From the NCBI RefSeq assembly GCF_003014485.1, contig NZ_PYGA01000033.1:1-64000 (forward strand): DNA of 64,000 nucleotides. Direction: 5' to 3'. Positions 33,510 to 42,480 of the stretch are shown here, one piece after another; the first letter of the stretch is position 1; each line of letters starts with the position of its first letter. Origin of the DNA: Murinocardiopsis flavida (GTDB taxonomy: Bacteria; Actinomycetota; Actinomycetes; Streptosporangiales; Streptosporangiaceae). Below the pieces are notes generated by a model, which was given only the letters and a program-made list of their open reading frames with translations, was not told the DNA's origin and did not search any database. The translations under genes and the position numbers were made by a program.

Positions 33510-33536
33510 CAATCCGGCGGGCCCGCGGCGGCGAAT
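33510..33536 (+). promoter_or_regulatory. SigK-like promoter 1 (molybdopterin oxidoreductase-fasciclin unit)
   Basis: -35 CAATCC (33510-33515), 15 bp, -10 GCGAAT (33531-33536). It matches promoter 2 at 37795 in boxes, spacing and in the preceding CAC and following GG. Mycobacterial SigK promoters have CCATCC and CCGAAT. The expected transcription start falls at about 33543-33544, on a GTG codon. Confidence 0.6.
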
Positions 33537-33543
33537 GCCCGGT

Positions 33544-35172
33544 GTGAGTACAGAGACGAGGATCCGCCGCGCGACGCGCCGCCTGCTGCTCGGGGCCGCT
33601 GTCGGGCTGCCGGTGACGGCGCTCGCCCTCGGCGTGGCCGAGGCGGTGGCCGGGCTGCTCGACTCGCCGCAGGCGTCGCCGGTGATCGTGGTCGGCGACG
33701 CAGCGGTCGACTACAGCCCGGCTCCGCTCAAGGAGTTCGCCATCGCGGCATTCGGGCTGTACGACAAGGCGGTCCTGGTCGGCGGCATCGTCGCCGTCCT
33801 GGCCCTCTCGGCGGTGCTGCTGGGCTCGGTCGCGCTGCGCAGGCCCGCGCTGGGCCATATCGGCCTCGCCGTGTTCGCCGCAGCCGGGGTGCTCGCCGTG
33901 TTCCTGCGGCGCGACTTCGCCCCGCTCGCGGTGCTCCCGGTGCTGATCGGCGCCGCCGCCGGAGCCGGCGCGCTGGCGCTGCTCGCCGCCAGGGCGGCCC
34001 CGGCCCTCGCCGCGGCGGAGGCCCGCAAGGACAGCGCGGTGCCGCGGGCCCCCGGCCCCGGGCCCGAGGACGGCAGCGATTCGGCCGCCTCAGGCACCGC
34101 GCCCCCCTCCGGCCCGGCGCGCCGCCCACTCCTGCTGATGGGGGCCGGAGTGCTCGCGGCGGCCGCGGCCGGGGGCGGGATCGGCCGGTGGTCGCTCGCC
34201 GGATCGTCGGACGGCCGCGCCGGAGTGCGGCTGCCCGCCGCGGCGAAACCGCTGCCGCCGCTGCCGAAGGGGTCCGACCTGAAGCTCCCCGGGCTCACCC
34301 CCTTCAGCACGCCCGCGAAGGACTTCTACCGCATCGACACCGCGCTGTCGGTCCCCCGAGTCCGGCCCGACGAGTGGCTGCTGCGCGTCCACGGGCTGGT
34401 CGACCGCCCCGTCGAGCTCGACTTCGAGGAGCTGCTGAAGCGCCCCATGGTCGAAGCCGACATCACCCTGACCTGCGTCTCCAACCAGGTGGGCGGCGAG
34501 CTCGCCGGCAACACCCGCTGGCTCGGCGTGCGGCTGGACACCCTCCTGAGCGAGGCGGGCGTGCAACGGGGAGCGAACCAGATCCTCAGCACCTCGGCCG
34601 ACGGCTGGACGTGCGGCACCCCCACCGAGATCACCATGGACGGCCGCGACGCGATCCTCGCCGTCGCCATGGGCGGCGAGCCGCTGACCGGCGTCCACGG
34701 TTTCCCCGTGCGCATGGTCGTGCCCGGCCTCTACGGCTTCGTCAGCGCCACCAAGTGGGTCACCGACATCAAGCTGACCCGGTTCGCCGACGAGCGCGCC
34801 TATTGGGCGCAGCGTGACTGGGCCGTCGAGGCGCCCATCAAGACCATGGCCCGCATCGACGTCCCCGGCCCGTTGGAGCGCGTCGAGCCCGGCGCCCGGA
34901 CCGTGGCCGGGGTCGCCTGGGCCCAGCACCGCGGCATCGACGCGGTCGAGGTCCGGGTCGACGACGGGGAGTGGCGCGAGGCGGCGCTCGCCGAGGTCCC
35001 CGGCATCGACACGTGGCGGCAGTGGACCTGGGACTGGCGGGCCGAACCGGGCCGCCACACCCTGCGGGTCCGCGCCACCGACGCGTCCGGCCGCACCCAG
35101 ACCGCCGGGCGCGCCGAGCCGATCCCCAACGGGGCGAGCGGCCACCACTCCGTGCAGGTCCTCGTCGAGTGA
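33544..35172 (+). CDS. Membrane-anchored molybdopterin-dependent oxidoreductase (sulfite oxidase-like)
   Basis: 542 residues. Four membrane helices (about 10-150), a low-complexity linker, a further hydrophobic segment (about 195-215), then an extracellular oxidoreductase molybdopterin-binding domain with the Mo-ligand Cys in ITLTCVSNQVGGELAGN, and a C-terminal Mo-co dimerisation domain (VDDGEWREAAL, GIDTWRQWTWDW). It probably reduces or oxidises a small sulfur compound in the envelope. The open frame has an ATG at 33535, but that codon lies inside the -10 box of the SigK-like promoter. GTG 33544 would then be a leaderless start. It is followed by the fasciclin gene. Confidence 0.85.
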   Translation: MSTETRIRRATRRLLLGAAVGLPVTALALGVAEAVAGLLDSPQASPVIVVGDAAVDYSPAPLKEFAIAAFGLYDKAVLVGGIVAVLALSAVLLGSVALRRPALGHIGLAVFAAAGVLAVFLRRDFAPLAVLPVLIGAAAGAGALALLAARAAPALAAAEARKDSAVPRAPGPGPEDGSDSAASGTAPPSGPARRPLLLMGAGVLAAAAAGGGIGRWSLAGSSDGRAGVRLPAAAKPLPPLPKGSDLKLPGLTPFSTPAKDFYRIDTALSVPRVRPDEWLLRVHGLVDRPVELDFEELLKRPMVEADITLTCVSNQVGGELAGNTRWLGVRLDTLLSEAGVQRGANQILSTSADGWTCGTPTEITMDGRDAILAVAMGGEPLTGVHGFPVRMVVPGLYGFVSATKWVTDIKLTRFADERAYWAQRDWAVEAPIKTMARIDVPGPLERVEPGARTVAGVAWAQHRGIDAVEVRVDDGEWREAALAEVPGIDTWRQWTWDWRAEPGRHTLRVRATDASGRTQTAGRAEPIPNGASGHHSVQVLVE

Positions 35173-35248
35173 CCTGACCGAACCGCGGCGTCCCCGCCCT
35201 GGGGCCGCCGGACGACCCGGAAGTACGACGACACAAGGAGCGATTGCC

Positions 35249-35893
35249 ATGACCGCAAGCACCGCGCAGAAACTGATGCTGATCCCGGCCGCCGCGACCC
35301 TCGCATTCGGGCTCGCCGCCTGTGGTGGCGGCGGTTCCGAAGGCGGCGGGGAGAAGGACGCCTCCCCTGCCGCCGACAAGAGCTCGGAGGCCGACGGCGG
35401 CAAGGCGGCGATGGACGAGCCGTTCGGCCCCGCCTGCGCCGATGTCCCCGCCGACGGCGCCGGGAGCTTCGACGGCATGGCGCAGGACCCGGTGGCGACC
35501 GCAGCGGGGAACAACCCCGAACTGTCGACACTGGTCGACGCGGTGGGCAAGGCCGAGCTCGGCGACACGCTGAACAGCGCCGAGGACATCACCGTGTTCG
35601 CGCCCGCGAACGCCGCGTTCGAGAAGGTCCCGGAGAAGGACCTGAACGCGCTGCTCGACGACAAGGAAATGCTCACCGAGGTCCTCACCTACCACGTGGT
35701 GGAGGGCAAGCAGACCCCGGCCGACCTGGAGAAGGGCGACTTCACCAGCCTCCAGGGTGAGAAGGTGGCGACGTCGGGGTCCGGCGAGGACTTCAAGGTC
35801 AACGACGAGGCGTCCGTCGCCTGCGGCAACGTCCAGACCTCGAACGCCACTGTGTACATCATCGACTCCGTGCTGATGCCGCCGGAGAAGTGA
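35249..35893 (+). CDS. Fasciclin-domain lipoprotein (MPT83/MPT70-like)
   Basis: 214 residues. The signal ends in the lipobox FGLAACGGG. After an acidic linker comes one fasciclin (FAS1) domain: NPELSTLVDAVGKAELGDTL, ITVFAPANAAFEKV, LTYHVVEGKQTP, and the closing TVYIIDSVLMPP. Two extra cysteines (PACADV, VACGNV) match the disulfide of mycobacterial MPT70/MPT83, which are the main SigK targets. It sits between the molybdoenzyme and sigK. ATG follows AAGGAG. It is surface-exposed and may mediate adhesion; its enzymatic role is unknown. Confidence 0.9.
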   Translation: MTASTAQKLMLIPAAATLAFGLAACGGGGSEGGGEKDASPAADKSSEADGGKAAMDEPFGPACADVPADGAGSFDGMAQDPVATAAGNNPELSTLVDAVGKAELGDTLNSAEDITVFAPANAAFEKVPEKDLNALLDDKEMLTEVLTYHVVEGKQTPADLEKGDFTSLQGEKVATSGSGEDFKVNDEASVACGNVQTSNATVYIIDSVLMPPEK

Positions 35894-35902
35894 CGGCAGG
35901 GC

Positions 35903-35938
35903 GCCGGCGCGTCCCCGCGTCCGCGCGGGGACGCCGGC
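35903..35938. terminator. Terminator after the fasciclin gene
   Basis: GCCGGC and GTCCCCGCG arms fold back on CGCGGGGAC and GCCGGC with a 2-nt bulge, 10 bp after the stop. Confidence 0.6.
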
Positions 35939-36019
35939 TCCACAGGGCGTCCGGGCGGGCCCTGCCGATGATGCGGGCCCGTCCGGACTCATGGTGCTGT
36001 GGCTGGGGAGAAGAGTGGG

Positions 36020-36622
36020 ATGGACGATCGATTCGCCGAACGCCGGGCCGATGTGCCCGCAGCGGAGCCGGCGCCGCCGCCGGCGCTCGCGGATCTGCTG
36101 CGGCAGGTCGCGCGTGGCGACGAGCGCGCCTTCGAGGACGTCTACGGGCAGGTGAGCCCGTCGGTGTTCGGCCTGGTCCGCAGGGTCCTGCGCGACCCCG
36201 CCCAGTCCGAGGAGGTCGCGCAGGAGGTGCTGGTCGAGGTCTGGCGCAGCGCGTGCCGCTACGATCCGGACCGCGGCAGCGCGCACGCCTGGGTCCTGAC
36301 CCTCGCGCACCGGCGCGCCGTCGACCGGGTCCGCTCCGAGCAGGCGGGAACGGACCGCGAGGCGCGCGCGGCGGCGGCCGAGGCCACGACGCCCTATGAC
36401 GAGGTGGCGGAGGAGGCGACGGACCGGCTGGAACGGGAACGGGTCCGGCGCTGCCTCGAATCGCTCACCGAACTGCAACGGCAGTCGGTCAAGCTCGCCT
36501 ACTACGGTGGATACACCTATCGCGACGTCGCCCGGCTGCTCACCGTGCCGCTGGGAACCGTGAAGACCCGTATGCGCGATGGCCTCATCCGCCTGCGCGA
36601 TTGCCTGGGGGTGGAGTGGTGA
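36020..36622 (+). CDS. sigK: ECF RNA polymerase sigma factor SigK
   Basis: 200 residues with sigma-70 region 2 (about 28-95: VYGQVSPSVFGLVRRVL, AQEVLVEVWR) and region 4 (about 145-195: LTELQRQSVKLAYYGGYTYRDVA, VPLGTVKTRMRDGL). Identity as SigK rests on the overlapping RskA-type anti-sigma gene and the surrounding fasciclin, FAD oxidoreductase, DUF1365, CFA synthase and DUF1295 genes, the same set as in mycobacteria. ATG 36020 follows GGGGAG. In mycobacteria RskA holds SigK at the membrane until redox or proteolysis frees it. Confidence 0.88.
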   Translation: MDDRFAERRADVPAAEPAPPPALADLLRQVARGDERAFEDVYGQVSPSVFGLVRRVLRDPAQSEEVAQEVLVEVWRSACRYDPDRGSAHAWVLTLAHRRAVDRVRSEQAGTDREARAAAAEATTPYDEVAEEATDRLERERVRRCLESLTELQRQSVKLAYYGGYTYRDVARLLTVPLGTVKTRMRDGLIRLRDCLGVEW

Positions 36623-37356
36623 AGCGGAGACTCCGCCAGGATCTGCACACGCTTGCGGGTCCCTACGCGCTCAACGCACTGCCGGAGGATGAACTGCGGC
36701 GGTTCGAGGAGCACCTCGCCCACTGCGACGCCTGCGTCCAGGAGGTGCGGGGCCTCGTCGAGACCACGGCGGTGCTGGGGTCCGCGGCGGCGACCACCCC
36801 GCCCGAGGAGATGCGGCGCCGAATTCTCGCCGAGGTCGCGCGCACCCGGCAGCTCACACCGGCACCCGAACCCGTGTTCATCACCCGTTCCGGATGGCGG
36901 CAGAAGGCCCTGGTCGTCGCGCTCGCGGCGAGCGTCGTCGCCGCGCTCGCGCTCGGCGGCTTCGCCTACCGCCTCGCCCAGCAGGTCGAGGAGCTGCGGC
37001 GGGACCAGAGCGCCGTCGCCGCCGTCATGGCGGCGCCCGACGCGGAGTTCAACGGGGCCGAACTCGACAACGGGGTCTCGGCGACCGTGGTGTCCTCGGG
37101 ACAGCGGGGTGAACTGGTGTTCAGCGCCGAAGGGCTGCGGCCCGTCGAGGGCAGGGACTACCAGCTCTGGCTGCTCGACGGCGAGGGCGACCCGCGGTCC
37201 GGCGGGCTGGTCCGGCTGCGCGCCGACGGCGCGACGACCCCGCTGCTCGCGACGGGGCTCGGCGACGCCGAGGACGTCGCGGTGACCATCGAACCCGCCG
37301 GGGGCTCGCCCGCGCCCACCGCCGACCCCATCATGGCGATGCCCCTGAACGCCTGA
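36619..37356 (+). CDS. rskA: Anti-sigma-K factor RskA
   Basis: 245 residues. The N-terminal anti-sigma domain has a zinc-finger-like HLAHCDACVQEV. One membrane helix (about 95-118) is followed by an extracytoplasmic RskA domain: VSSGQRGELVFSAEGLRPVEG, DYQLWLLDGEG. GTG start overlaps the sigK stop, giving coupled synthesis of the pair. Release of SigK in mycobacteria needs site-1/site-2 proteolysis of RskA. Confidence 0.9.
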   Translation: MKRRLRQDLHTLAGPYALNALPEDELRRFEEHLAHCDACVQEVRGLVETTAVLGSAAATTPPEEMRRRILAEVARTRQLTPAPEPVFITRSGWRQKALVVALAASVVAALALGGFAYRLAQQVEELRRDQSAVAAVMAAPDAEFNGAELDNGVSATVVSSGQRGELVFSAEGLRPVEGRDYQLWLLDGEGDPRSGGLVRLRADGATTPLLATGLGDAEDVAVTIEPAGGSPAPTADPIMAMPLNA

Positions 37357-37372
37357 CCACTGCGGAGGAGAC

Positions 37373-37410
37373 GCGCGGCCGGTGCCCGTCCCCCGGGGCA
37401 CCGGCCGCGC
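37373..37410. terminator. Terminator of sigK-rskA
   Basis: A 14-bp perfect stem (37373-37386 with 37397-37410), 10-nt loop, 16 bp after the rskA stop. Between here and 37794 I see no gene. Confidence 0.85.
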
Positions 37411-37794
37411 CGACGTCCGCATGGTCCAGGTGACCCGGGCGACCGCGGGTCGGCCGCCGCCGCGGTCGCGGAGCACCCGGCGGCGCGAAGCACCACGCTG
37501 GAGTGTTCCCGCCGGTCCTGTGCGCCGCGACCGGTTGTGCCGGTTCCGGGATCCGGTGGTCGAAGCGGGGCGCGGTGCTCCGTGCCCGCTCGCGCTTCGC
37601 GCGGAGCGGCGGCCTTCGAGGCGGCGGGGGTGGCGGGCGGTCGTCGGCCGCCGGCTGACAGCCGCCTGTGCTGGATCCGCCAGCGCCTCCCGGAAGACTC
37701 CGCAGGGAACCGCCGCCCCGGCCGCCCATTGCCGCGCACCCGCGGCGGGCACCGCACCGCGGCGGGCATTGCGCACGCCGTCCGGCATCCGCAC

Positions 37795-37821
37795 CAATCC
37801 GGGCGCGCGCCGGTGCCGAAT
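37795..37821 (+). promoter_or_regulatory. SigK-like promoter 2 (FAD oxidoreductase-CFA operon)
   Basis: -35 CAATCC (37795-37800), 15 bp, -10 CCGAAT (37816-37821). The -10 is identical to the mycobacterial SigK -10. It matches promoter 1 at 33510. The leader is about 33 nt. Confidence 0.65.
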
Positions 37822-37860
37822 CACGGGTGTGCGGAGCGCACGGAGACCGGGAGGAGCCGG

Positions 37861-39150
37861 ATGAGGGGCACAAGAGCGCGGCCCGGCGGGCGCTCGATCG
37901 CGGTTGTCGGCAGCGGAGTGTCCGGCCTGGCGGCGGCGCACGTCCTGCAACGCGCGGGGGACGACGTCACGCTGTTCGAGGCCGACACCCGGCTCGGCGG
38001 GCACGCGCACACCCACGACGTCGCCGACACCGACGGCGCGCCGCTGGGCGTCGACAGCGGGTTCATCGTGCACAACAGGCGGACCTACCCGCTGCTCGTC
38101 CGGCTGTTCGACGAGCTCGGTGTGGAGACCCGGCCCTGCGGCATGAGCCTGTCGGTGAGCTGCGCCGGATGCGGACTGGAGTACGCCGGCGCCCGCGGCG
38201 TCCGCGGCCTGTTCGCAACGCCGCGGAACCTCGCCAAACCCGCCTACCTGCGCATGCTCTCGGAGATCCCGCGCTTCCACCGGGCCGCCCGCGCGCTGCT
38301 CGCCGACGCCGCGCCGGGCGCCGGTGCCGTCGCGCTCGGCACGTTCGTGCGCGACGGCGGGTACTCGGCCTACTTCACCGCGCACTTCATCACCCCGCTC
38401 GTCGCGGCGGTGTGGTCCTGCCCGCCCGAGACCGCCATGGCCTACCCCGCCCGCTCGCTCTTCGCCTTCCTCGCCAACCACGGGATGCTGTCCGTCGGCG
38501 GCTCCCCCCAGTGGTACACGGTGGCCGGCGGGTCGCGGTCCTACGTCGACCGCGTCGCGAAGAACCTGACAGCGGTGCGCACCGGCACGCCGGTCGAGTC
38601 CCTCCGGCGCGCCGCCGGCGGGGTGCGCATCGACGCGGGCGGCGCGCGCCACCGCTTCGACGGCGCCGTGGTCGCCACCCACGCCGACCAGGCGCTCCGC
38701 CTGCTCCACCGCCCCACGACGGCCGAGCGGGAGGTCCTCGGCGCGTTCCGCTACTCGCGCAACACCGCCGTGCTGCACACCGACCCCGGCGGCCTGCCCC
38801 GCGCGCGCTCGGCGCGGGCGGCGTGGAACTACCGGATGGCGCGCTGCTCCGACACCGCCGACGCGGTGCGCGTGAGCTACGACATGAACCGCCTCCAGGG
38901 CCTGGACGCGCGGCGCGACTTCGTGGTCAGCCTCAACGCCGCCGACGAGGTGCGCCCCGAGCACGTCCTCGCCGCCATGACCTACGAGCACCCGGTGTAC
39001 ACGGCCGAGTCGCTGTCGGCGCAGCGGCGGCTGCCGGAACTGGGCGACGGCGTGCTCGCCTTCGCGGGCGCCCACCACGGCTGGGGGTTCCACGAGGACG
39101 GCTGCCGGTCCGGCGTCGCGGCGGCCAGGGCGCTGGGGGCCGACTGGTGA
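37861..39150 (+). CDS. FAD/NAD(P)-dependent amine-oxidase-like oxidoreductase (Rv0449c-like)
   Basis: 429 residues. The N-terminal dinucleotide fold SIAVVGSGVSGLAAAHVL binds FAD; the acidic residue FEADTRLGGHAHT follows. C-terminal FAHYGH-like block here reads FAGAHHGWGFHEDGCRSG. It matches the flavoprotein always found before DUF1365 and CFA synthase in bacterial SigK/SigF-type loci, probably acting on a membrane fatty-acid derivative. ATG 37861 lies behind GGAGGAG. First gene of a five-gene overlapping operon. Confidence 0.87.
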   Translation: MRGTRARPGGRSIAVVGSGVSGLAAAHVLQRAGDDVTLFEADTRLGGHAHTHDVADTDGAPLGVDSGFIVHNRRTYPLLVRLFDELGVETRPCGMSLSVSCAGCGLEYAGARGVRGLFATPRNLAKPAYLRMLSEIPRFHRAARALLADAAPGAGAVALGTFVRDGGYSAYFTAHFITPLVAAVWSCPPETAMAYPARSLFAFLANHGMLSVGGSPQWYTVAGGSRSYVDRVAKNLTAVRTGTPVESLRRAAGGVRIDAGGARHRFDGAVVATHADQALRLLHRPTTAEREVLGAFRYSRNTAVLHTDPGGLPRARSARAAWNYRMARCSDTADAVRVSYDMNRLQGLDARRDFVVSLNAADEVRPEHVLAAMTYEHPVYTAESLSAQRRLPELGDGVLAFAGAHHGWGFHEDGCRSGVAAARALGADW

Positions 39151-39929
39151 GGGGAGCGACGTCCTGGCCGACCGCGGCGCTGTACGAGGCGACCGTCCGG
39201 CACGCGCGCTCCGAACCCGTGCGCAACACGTTCGCCTACGGCGGCTACTACTGGCTCATCGACCTCGACGACCCGCCCCGCCTGCCGCGCGGACTGGGCT
39301 GGCTCACCCGGTTCGACCCGCGCGACATGGGCGGCGGCAGGGGCGACGCGATGCGCGCGCCGATCGACGCGTTCCTGCGCGGCAGCGGCATCGACCTCCG
39401 CGGCGGCCGCATCCTGACGCTGGCGCACGGCCGCGTCCTCGGCCACGTGTTCAACCCGCTCACGGTCTCCTGGTGCCACAGCCCCGACGGGACCCTGCGG
39501 GCCGTGGTCGCCGAGGTCCACAACACCTACGGGGACGGCCACCGCTACCTGCTGGACGTGGACGCGCGCGGCCGTGCGCGGGTGCCGAAGGCGCTCTACG
39601 TCTCCCCGTTCAACGCCGTCGACGGCGAGTACCGGCTGGCGCTGCCCGAGCCGGGGGAGCGGCTGGACCTCGCCATCACCCTGCACCGGCCGGGGTGCGC
39701 GCCGTTCGCCGCGAGCGTCCGGGGGCGCCGTCGGCCGGCCACACTCGGCGCGCTGCTGCGGCTGGCGGCCCGGCACCCGGTGACACCACTGGTGGGGGCC
39801 GCGCGGATCCGGTGGCAGGGCGTCCGGCTGCTGCTGCGCGGCCTGCCGCTGGTTCCGCGGCCACCCGCACCGTGCGGCCGCCCGCCCGATGCCGGGGCCC
39901 GAGGAGAGGAGACGAGGAGCCTGTCATGA
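39147..39929 (+). CDS. DUF1365 family protein (Rv0448c-like)
   Basis: 260 residues. Typical opening ALYEATVRHARSEPVRNTFAY and YYWLIDLDDPP, and central HVFNPLTVSWCHSPDG, KALYVSPFNAVDGEY. The function of DUF1365 is unknown; it travels with CFA synthase and FAD oxidoreductase genes that modify membrane fatty acids. GTG overlaps the previous stop. The last 25 residues are poorly conserved. Confidence 0.87.
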   Translation: MRGATSWPTAALYEATVRHARSEPVRNTFAYGGYYWLIDLDDPPRLPRGLGWLTRFDPRDMGGGRGDAMRAPIDAFLRGSGIDLRGGRILTLAHGRVLGHVFNPLTVSWCHSPDGTLRAVVAEVHNTYGDGHRYLLDVDARGRARVPKALYVSPFNAVDGEYRLALPEPGERLDLAITLHRPGCAPFAASVRGRRRPATLGALLRLAARHPVTPLVGAARIRWQGVRLLLRGLPLVPRPPAPCGRPPDAGARGEETRSLS

Positions 39930-41182
39930 CCGCCACTGCCGAACCTGTTGGTACCACCGCCGTGGACGCGGCCCGTTGGCCCGACGTCGCGCGCGTGCCG
40001 CCCTCCCGCGTGCGCGGGACGGTCGCCCGGGCCATCTCCCTGCGGGCGTTCGCCCGGTTGCCGATCCGGGTGCGCACACCCGGCGGGCCGCTCCCGTCCG
40101 GTGGCGGGCCCGGCACACCGGTGCTGGAGCTGCACCGGCCCGACGCGTTCTACCGGCGGCTCGCCGCCGGTGGGCTGATCGGCTTCGGCGAGTCCTACAT
40201 GGCCGGGGACTGGGACGCGCCCGACCTGGTCGCGCTGCTCACCGCGTTCGGCGGCGGCTTCGCCGACCTCGTGCCGCGCCCGCTGCGGCCGCTGCGCGCA
40301 CTGGCACTGCCGACCCAGCCGCGCGCCGAGCGCAACACCCGCAGCGGCGCGCGCAGCAACATCCGCCGCCACTACGACCTGTCGAACGAGCTGTTCGCGC
40401 TCTTCCTCGACGAGACGATGACCTACTCCGCCGCGCTGTTCGACGGCGGCCCCGCCGCCGACCGGGCCGACCTGGCGGCCGCGCAGCACCGCAAGATCGA
40501 CCGGCTGCTCGACCGCACCCGCGTCGGCCCCGGCACCCGGCTGCTGGAGATCGGCACGGGGTGGGGCGCCCTGGCGATCCGCGCCGCGCAGCGGGGCGCC
40601 CGCGTGGACTCGGTGACCCTGTCCCGGGAGCAGTGCGACCTCGCCCGGGCCCGGGTCGCAGCGGCGGGCGCGGCCGACCGCGCCGACGTGCGCGTCGCCG
40701 ACTACCGCGAACTCCGCGGGAGCTACGACGCGATCGCCAGCGTGGAGATGGTCGAGGCGGTCGGCGAGCGCTACTGGCCCGTGTACTTCACCGCGCTCGA
40801 CCGCCTCACCGCGCCCGGCGGCCGGGTCGGCCTCCAGGCCATCACCATGGACCACGCGCGGATGCGCGCCTCCCGTTCGGCGTACACGTGGATGCACAAG
40901 TACGTGTTCCCCGGCGGGCTGATCCCGTCCGTGCGCGCGATCGAGGAGCAGGTGCGCGCCCGCACCGCCCTGCGGGTCGCCGACCGCCTCCGGTTCGGCG
41001 GCGACTACGCCGAGACCCTGCGCCTGTGGCGCGCCGCCTTCGACGCGGGGCGGGAGCAGGCCGCCGCGCTCGGCTTCGACGGGGTGTTCCACCGCATGTG
41101 GTCGTTCTACCTCGCCTACTCCGAGGCCGGGTTCCGCTCGGGCCTCATCGACGTCGAACAGATCGTTCTGGAGCGTGCCTGA
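39926..41182 (+). CDS. Cyclopropane-fatty-acyl-phospholipid synthase family protein (UfaA1-like)
   Basis: 418 residues. The N-terminal CFA substrate domain (LIGFGESYMAGDWDAPDLVALL) and the SAM-dependent methyltransferase domain (IRRHYDLSNELFALFLDETMTYS, LLEIGTGWGALAIRAA, SVEMVEAVGERYWPVYF, YVFPGGLIPS) are both complete. It adds a methyl or methylene from S-adenosylmethionine to unsaturated phospholipid acyl chains. ATG overlaps the DUF1365 stop. It is the counterpart of mycobacterial Rv0447c. Confidence 0.9.
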   Translation: MTATAEPVGTTAVDAARWPDVARVPPSRVRGTVARAISLRAFARLPIRVRTPGGPLPSGGGPGTPVLELHRPDAFYRRLAAGGLIGFGESYMAGDWDAPDLVALLTAFGGGFADLVPRPLRPLRALALPTQPRAERNTRSGARSNIRRHYDLSNELFALFLDETMTYSAALFDGGPAADRADLAAAQHRKIDRLLDRTRVGPGTRLLEIGTGWGALAIRAAQRGARVDSVTLSREQCDLARARVAAAGAADRADVRVADYRELRGSYDAIASVEMVEAVGERYWPVYFTALDRLTAPGGRVGLQAITMDHARMRASRSAYTWMHKYVFPGGLIPSVRAIEEQVRARTALRVADRLRFGGDYAETLRLWRAAFDAGREQAAALGFDGVFHRMWSFYLAYSEAGFRSGLIDVEQIVLERA

Positions 41183-42480
41183 TGACCCACCACGCGTACC
41201 CGCGCGGAGCCGCGCACTTCCTCGCCCCCCTCGCCGAACGGTTCTTCAACGGCGCGCTGCCGGTACGGCTGCGCGCCTGGGACGGCAGCGAGGCAGGCCC
41301 CGCCGACGCCCCGGCGCTCGTCCTGCGCCGCCCTGAGGCGCTGCGCCGGTTCCTGGCACGCCCGGGCGAACTCGGCCTGGCCCGCGCCTACATCACCGGC
41401 GACATCGACGTGGCCGGCGACCTCGGCGACGGATTCCGCCGCGTGCGGGCGGCGGTCCGGGAACGGGGCACCGGCCGACTGACCGCGGCGGACTGGGCCG
41501 CCGCCGCGCGGATCGCCGTGTCGCTGCGCGCGGTGGGTCGGCCGCCGTCCCCGCCCGCCAGTGAGGCGCGGCTGCGCGGCGGGGTCAACACCCCCGGCCG
41601 CGACGCCGACGCCATCGCCCACCACTACGACCTGTCCAACGCGCTCTACGCCCTGTTCATGGACCCGTCCATGGCGTACTCGTGCGCCTACTGGACCGGC
41701 GATGGACCCGGCTACACGCTCGCGGACGCCCAGGCCGACAAGCTCGCCCTCATCTGCCGCAAGCTCGCGCTGACCGAGGGGACCCGGCTGCTCGACGTCG
41801 GCTGCGGATGGGGGTCGCTGGCGCTGTACGCCGCCGAGCACCACGGCGCCCGGGTCACAGCGGTGACCCTCTCGGAACAGCAGCGCGACCACGTCCGCAA
41901 GCGCATCGCCGAACGCGGGCTGTCCCACCTGGTGGAGGTGCGCCGCCAGGACTACCGCGCGATCGGCGACGCACCGTTCGACGCCGTCGCCTCGGTGGAG
42001 ATGGGCGAACACGTCGGCGCGCGCAACTTCCCCGTGTTCGCGTCCCGGCTGCACGCGCTGCTGCGCCCGCGCGGGCGGCTGCTGCTCCAGCAGATGTCGC
42101 GCGGCCGCGGCGCGAGCCCCGGCGGGGGTCCGTTCATCGAGTCCTACATCGCGCCGGACATGCACATGCGGCCGGTCGGCGACACCATCGCCCTGCTGGA
42201 GGACGCCGGGCTGGAGGTCCGCGACGTGCACGCGCTGCGCGAGCACTACGTCCGCACCGTCGCCGCCTGGCACGCCGAGTTCGAGCGGCGCTGGGACGAC
42301 GCGGTGCGGCTGGTGGGCGAGGAGACCGCGCGGGTGTGGCGGCTGTACTTCGTCGGCGGCTCGCTCGCGTTCGAGGAGGGCCGCATGGGCGTCGACCAGA
42401 TCCTCGCCGTCCGGCCGGATCCCGGCGGCGGCAGCGGCATGGCGCCGGTGCGCGGCACAGGGGCGGGGGAGTGGCGGTGA
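41182..42480 (+). CDS. Second cyclopropane-fatty-acyl-phospholipid synthase family protein
   Basis: 432 residues, a divergent paralogue of the preceding gene: N-terminal domain LGLARAYITGDIDVAGDLGDG, then IAHHYDLSNALYALFMDPSMAYSCAYW, SAM motif LLDVGCGWGSLALYAA, and SVEMGEHVGARNFPVF. The mycobacterial SigK locus has one CFA synthase; here there are two in tandem with overlapping stop and start (TGATG). The two may act on different double bonds or make different products (methyl-branched versus cyclopropane). Confidence 0.9.
   Translation: MTHHAYPRGAAHFLAPLAERFFNGALPVRLRAWDGSEAGPADAPALVLRRPEALRRFLARPGELGLARAYITGDIDVAGDLGDGFRRVRAAVRERGTGRLTAADWAAAARIAVSLRAVGRPPSPPASEARLRGGVNTPGRDADAIAHHYDLSNALYALFMDPSMAYSCAYWTGDGPGYTLADAQADKLALICRKLALTEGTRLLDVGCGWGSLALYAAEHHGARVTAVTLSEQQRDHVRKRIAERGLSHLVEVRRQDYRAIGDAPFDAVASVEMGEHVGARNFPVFASRLHALLRPRGRLLLQQMSRGRGASPGGGPFIESYIAPDMHMRPVGDTIALLEDAGLEVRDVHALREHYVRTVAAWHAEFERRWDDAVRLVGEETARVWRLYFVGGSLAFEEGRMGVDQILAVRPDPGGGSGMAPVRGTGAGEWR

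Noticed and set aside
36517-39093. 858-codon minus-strand open frame
   Set aside because: Antisense to sigK, rskA and the FAD oxidoreductase; composition is that of a shadow frame.
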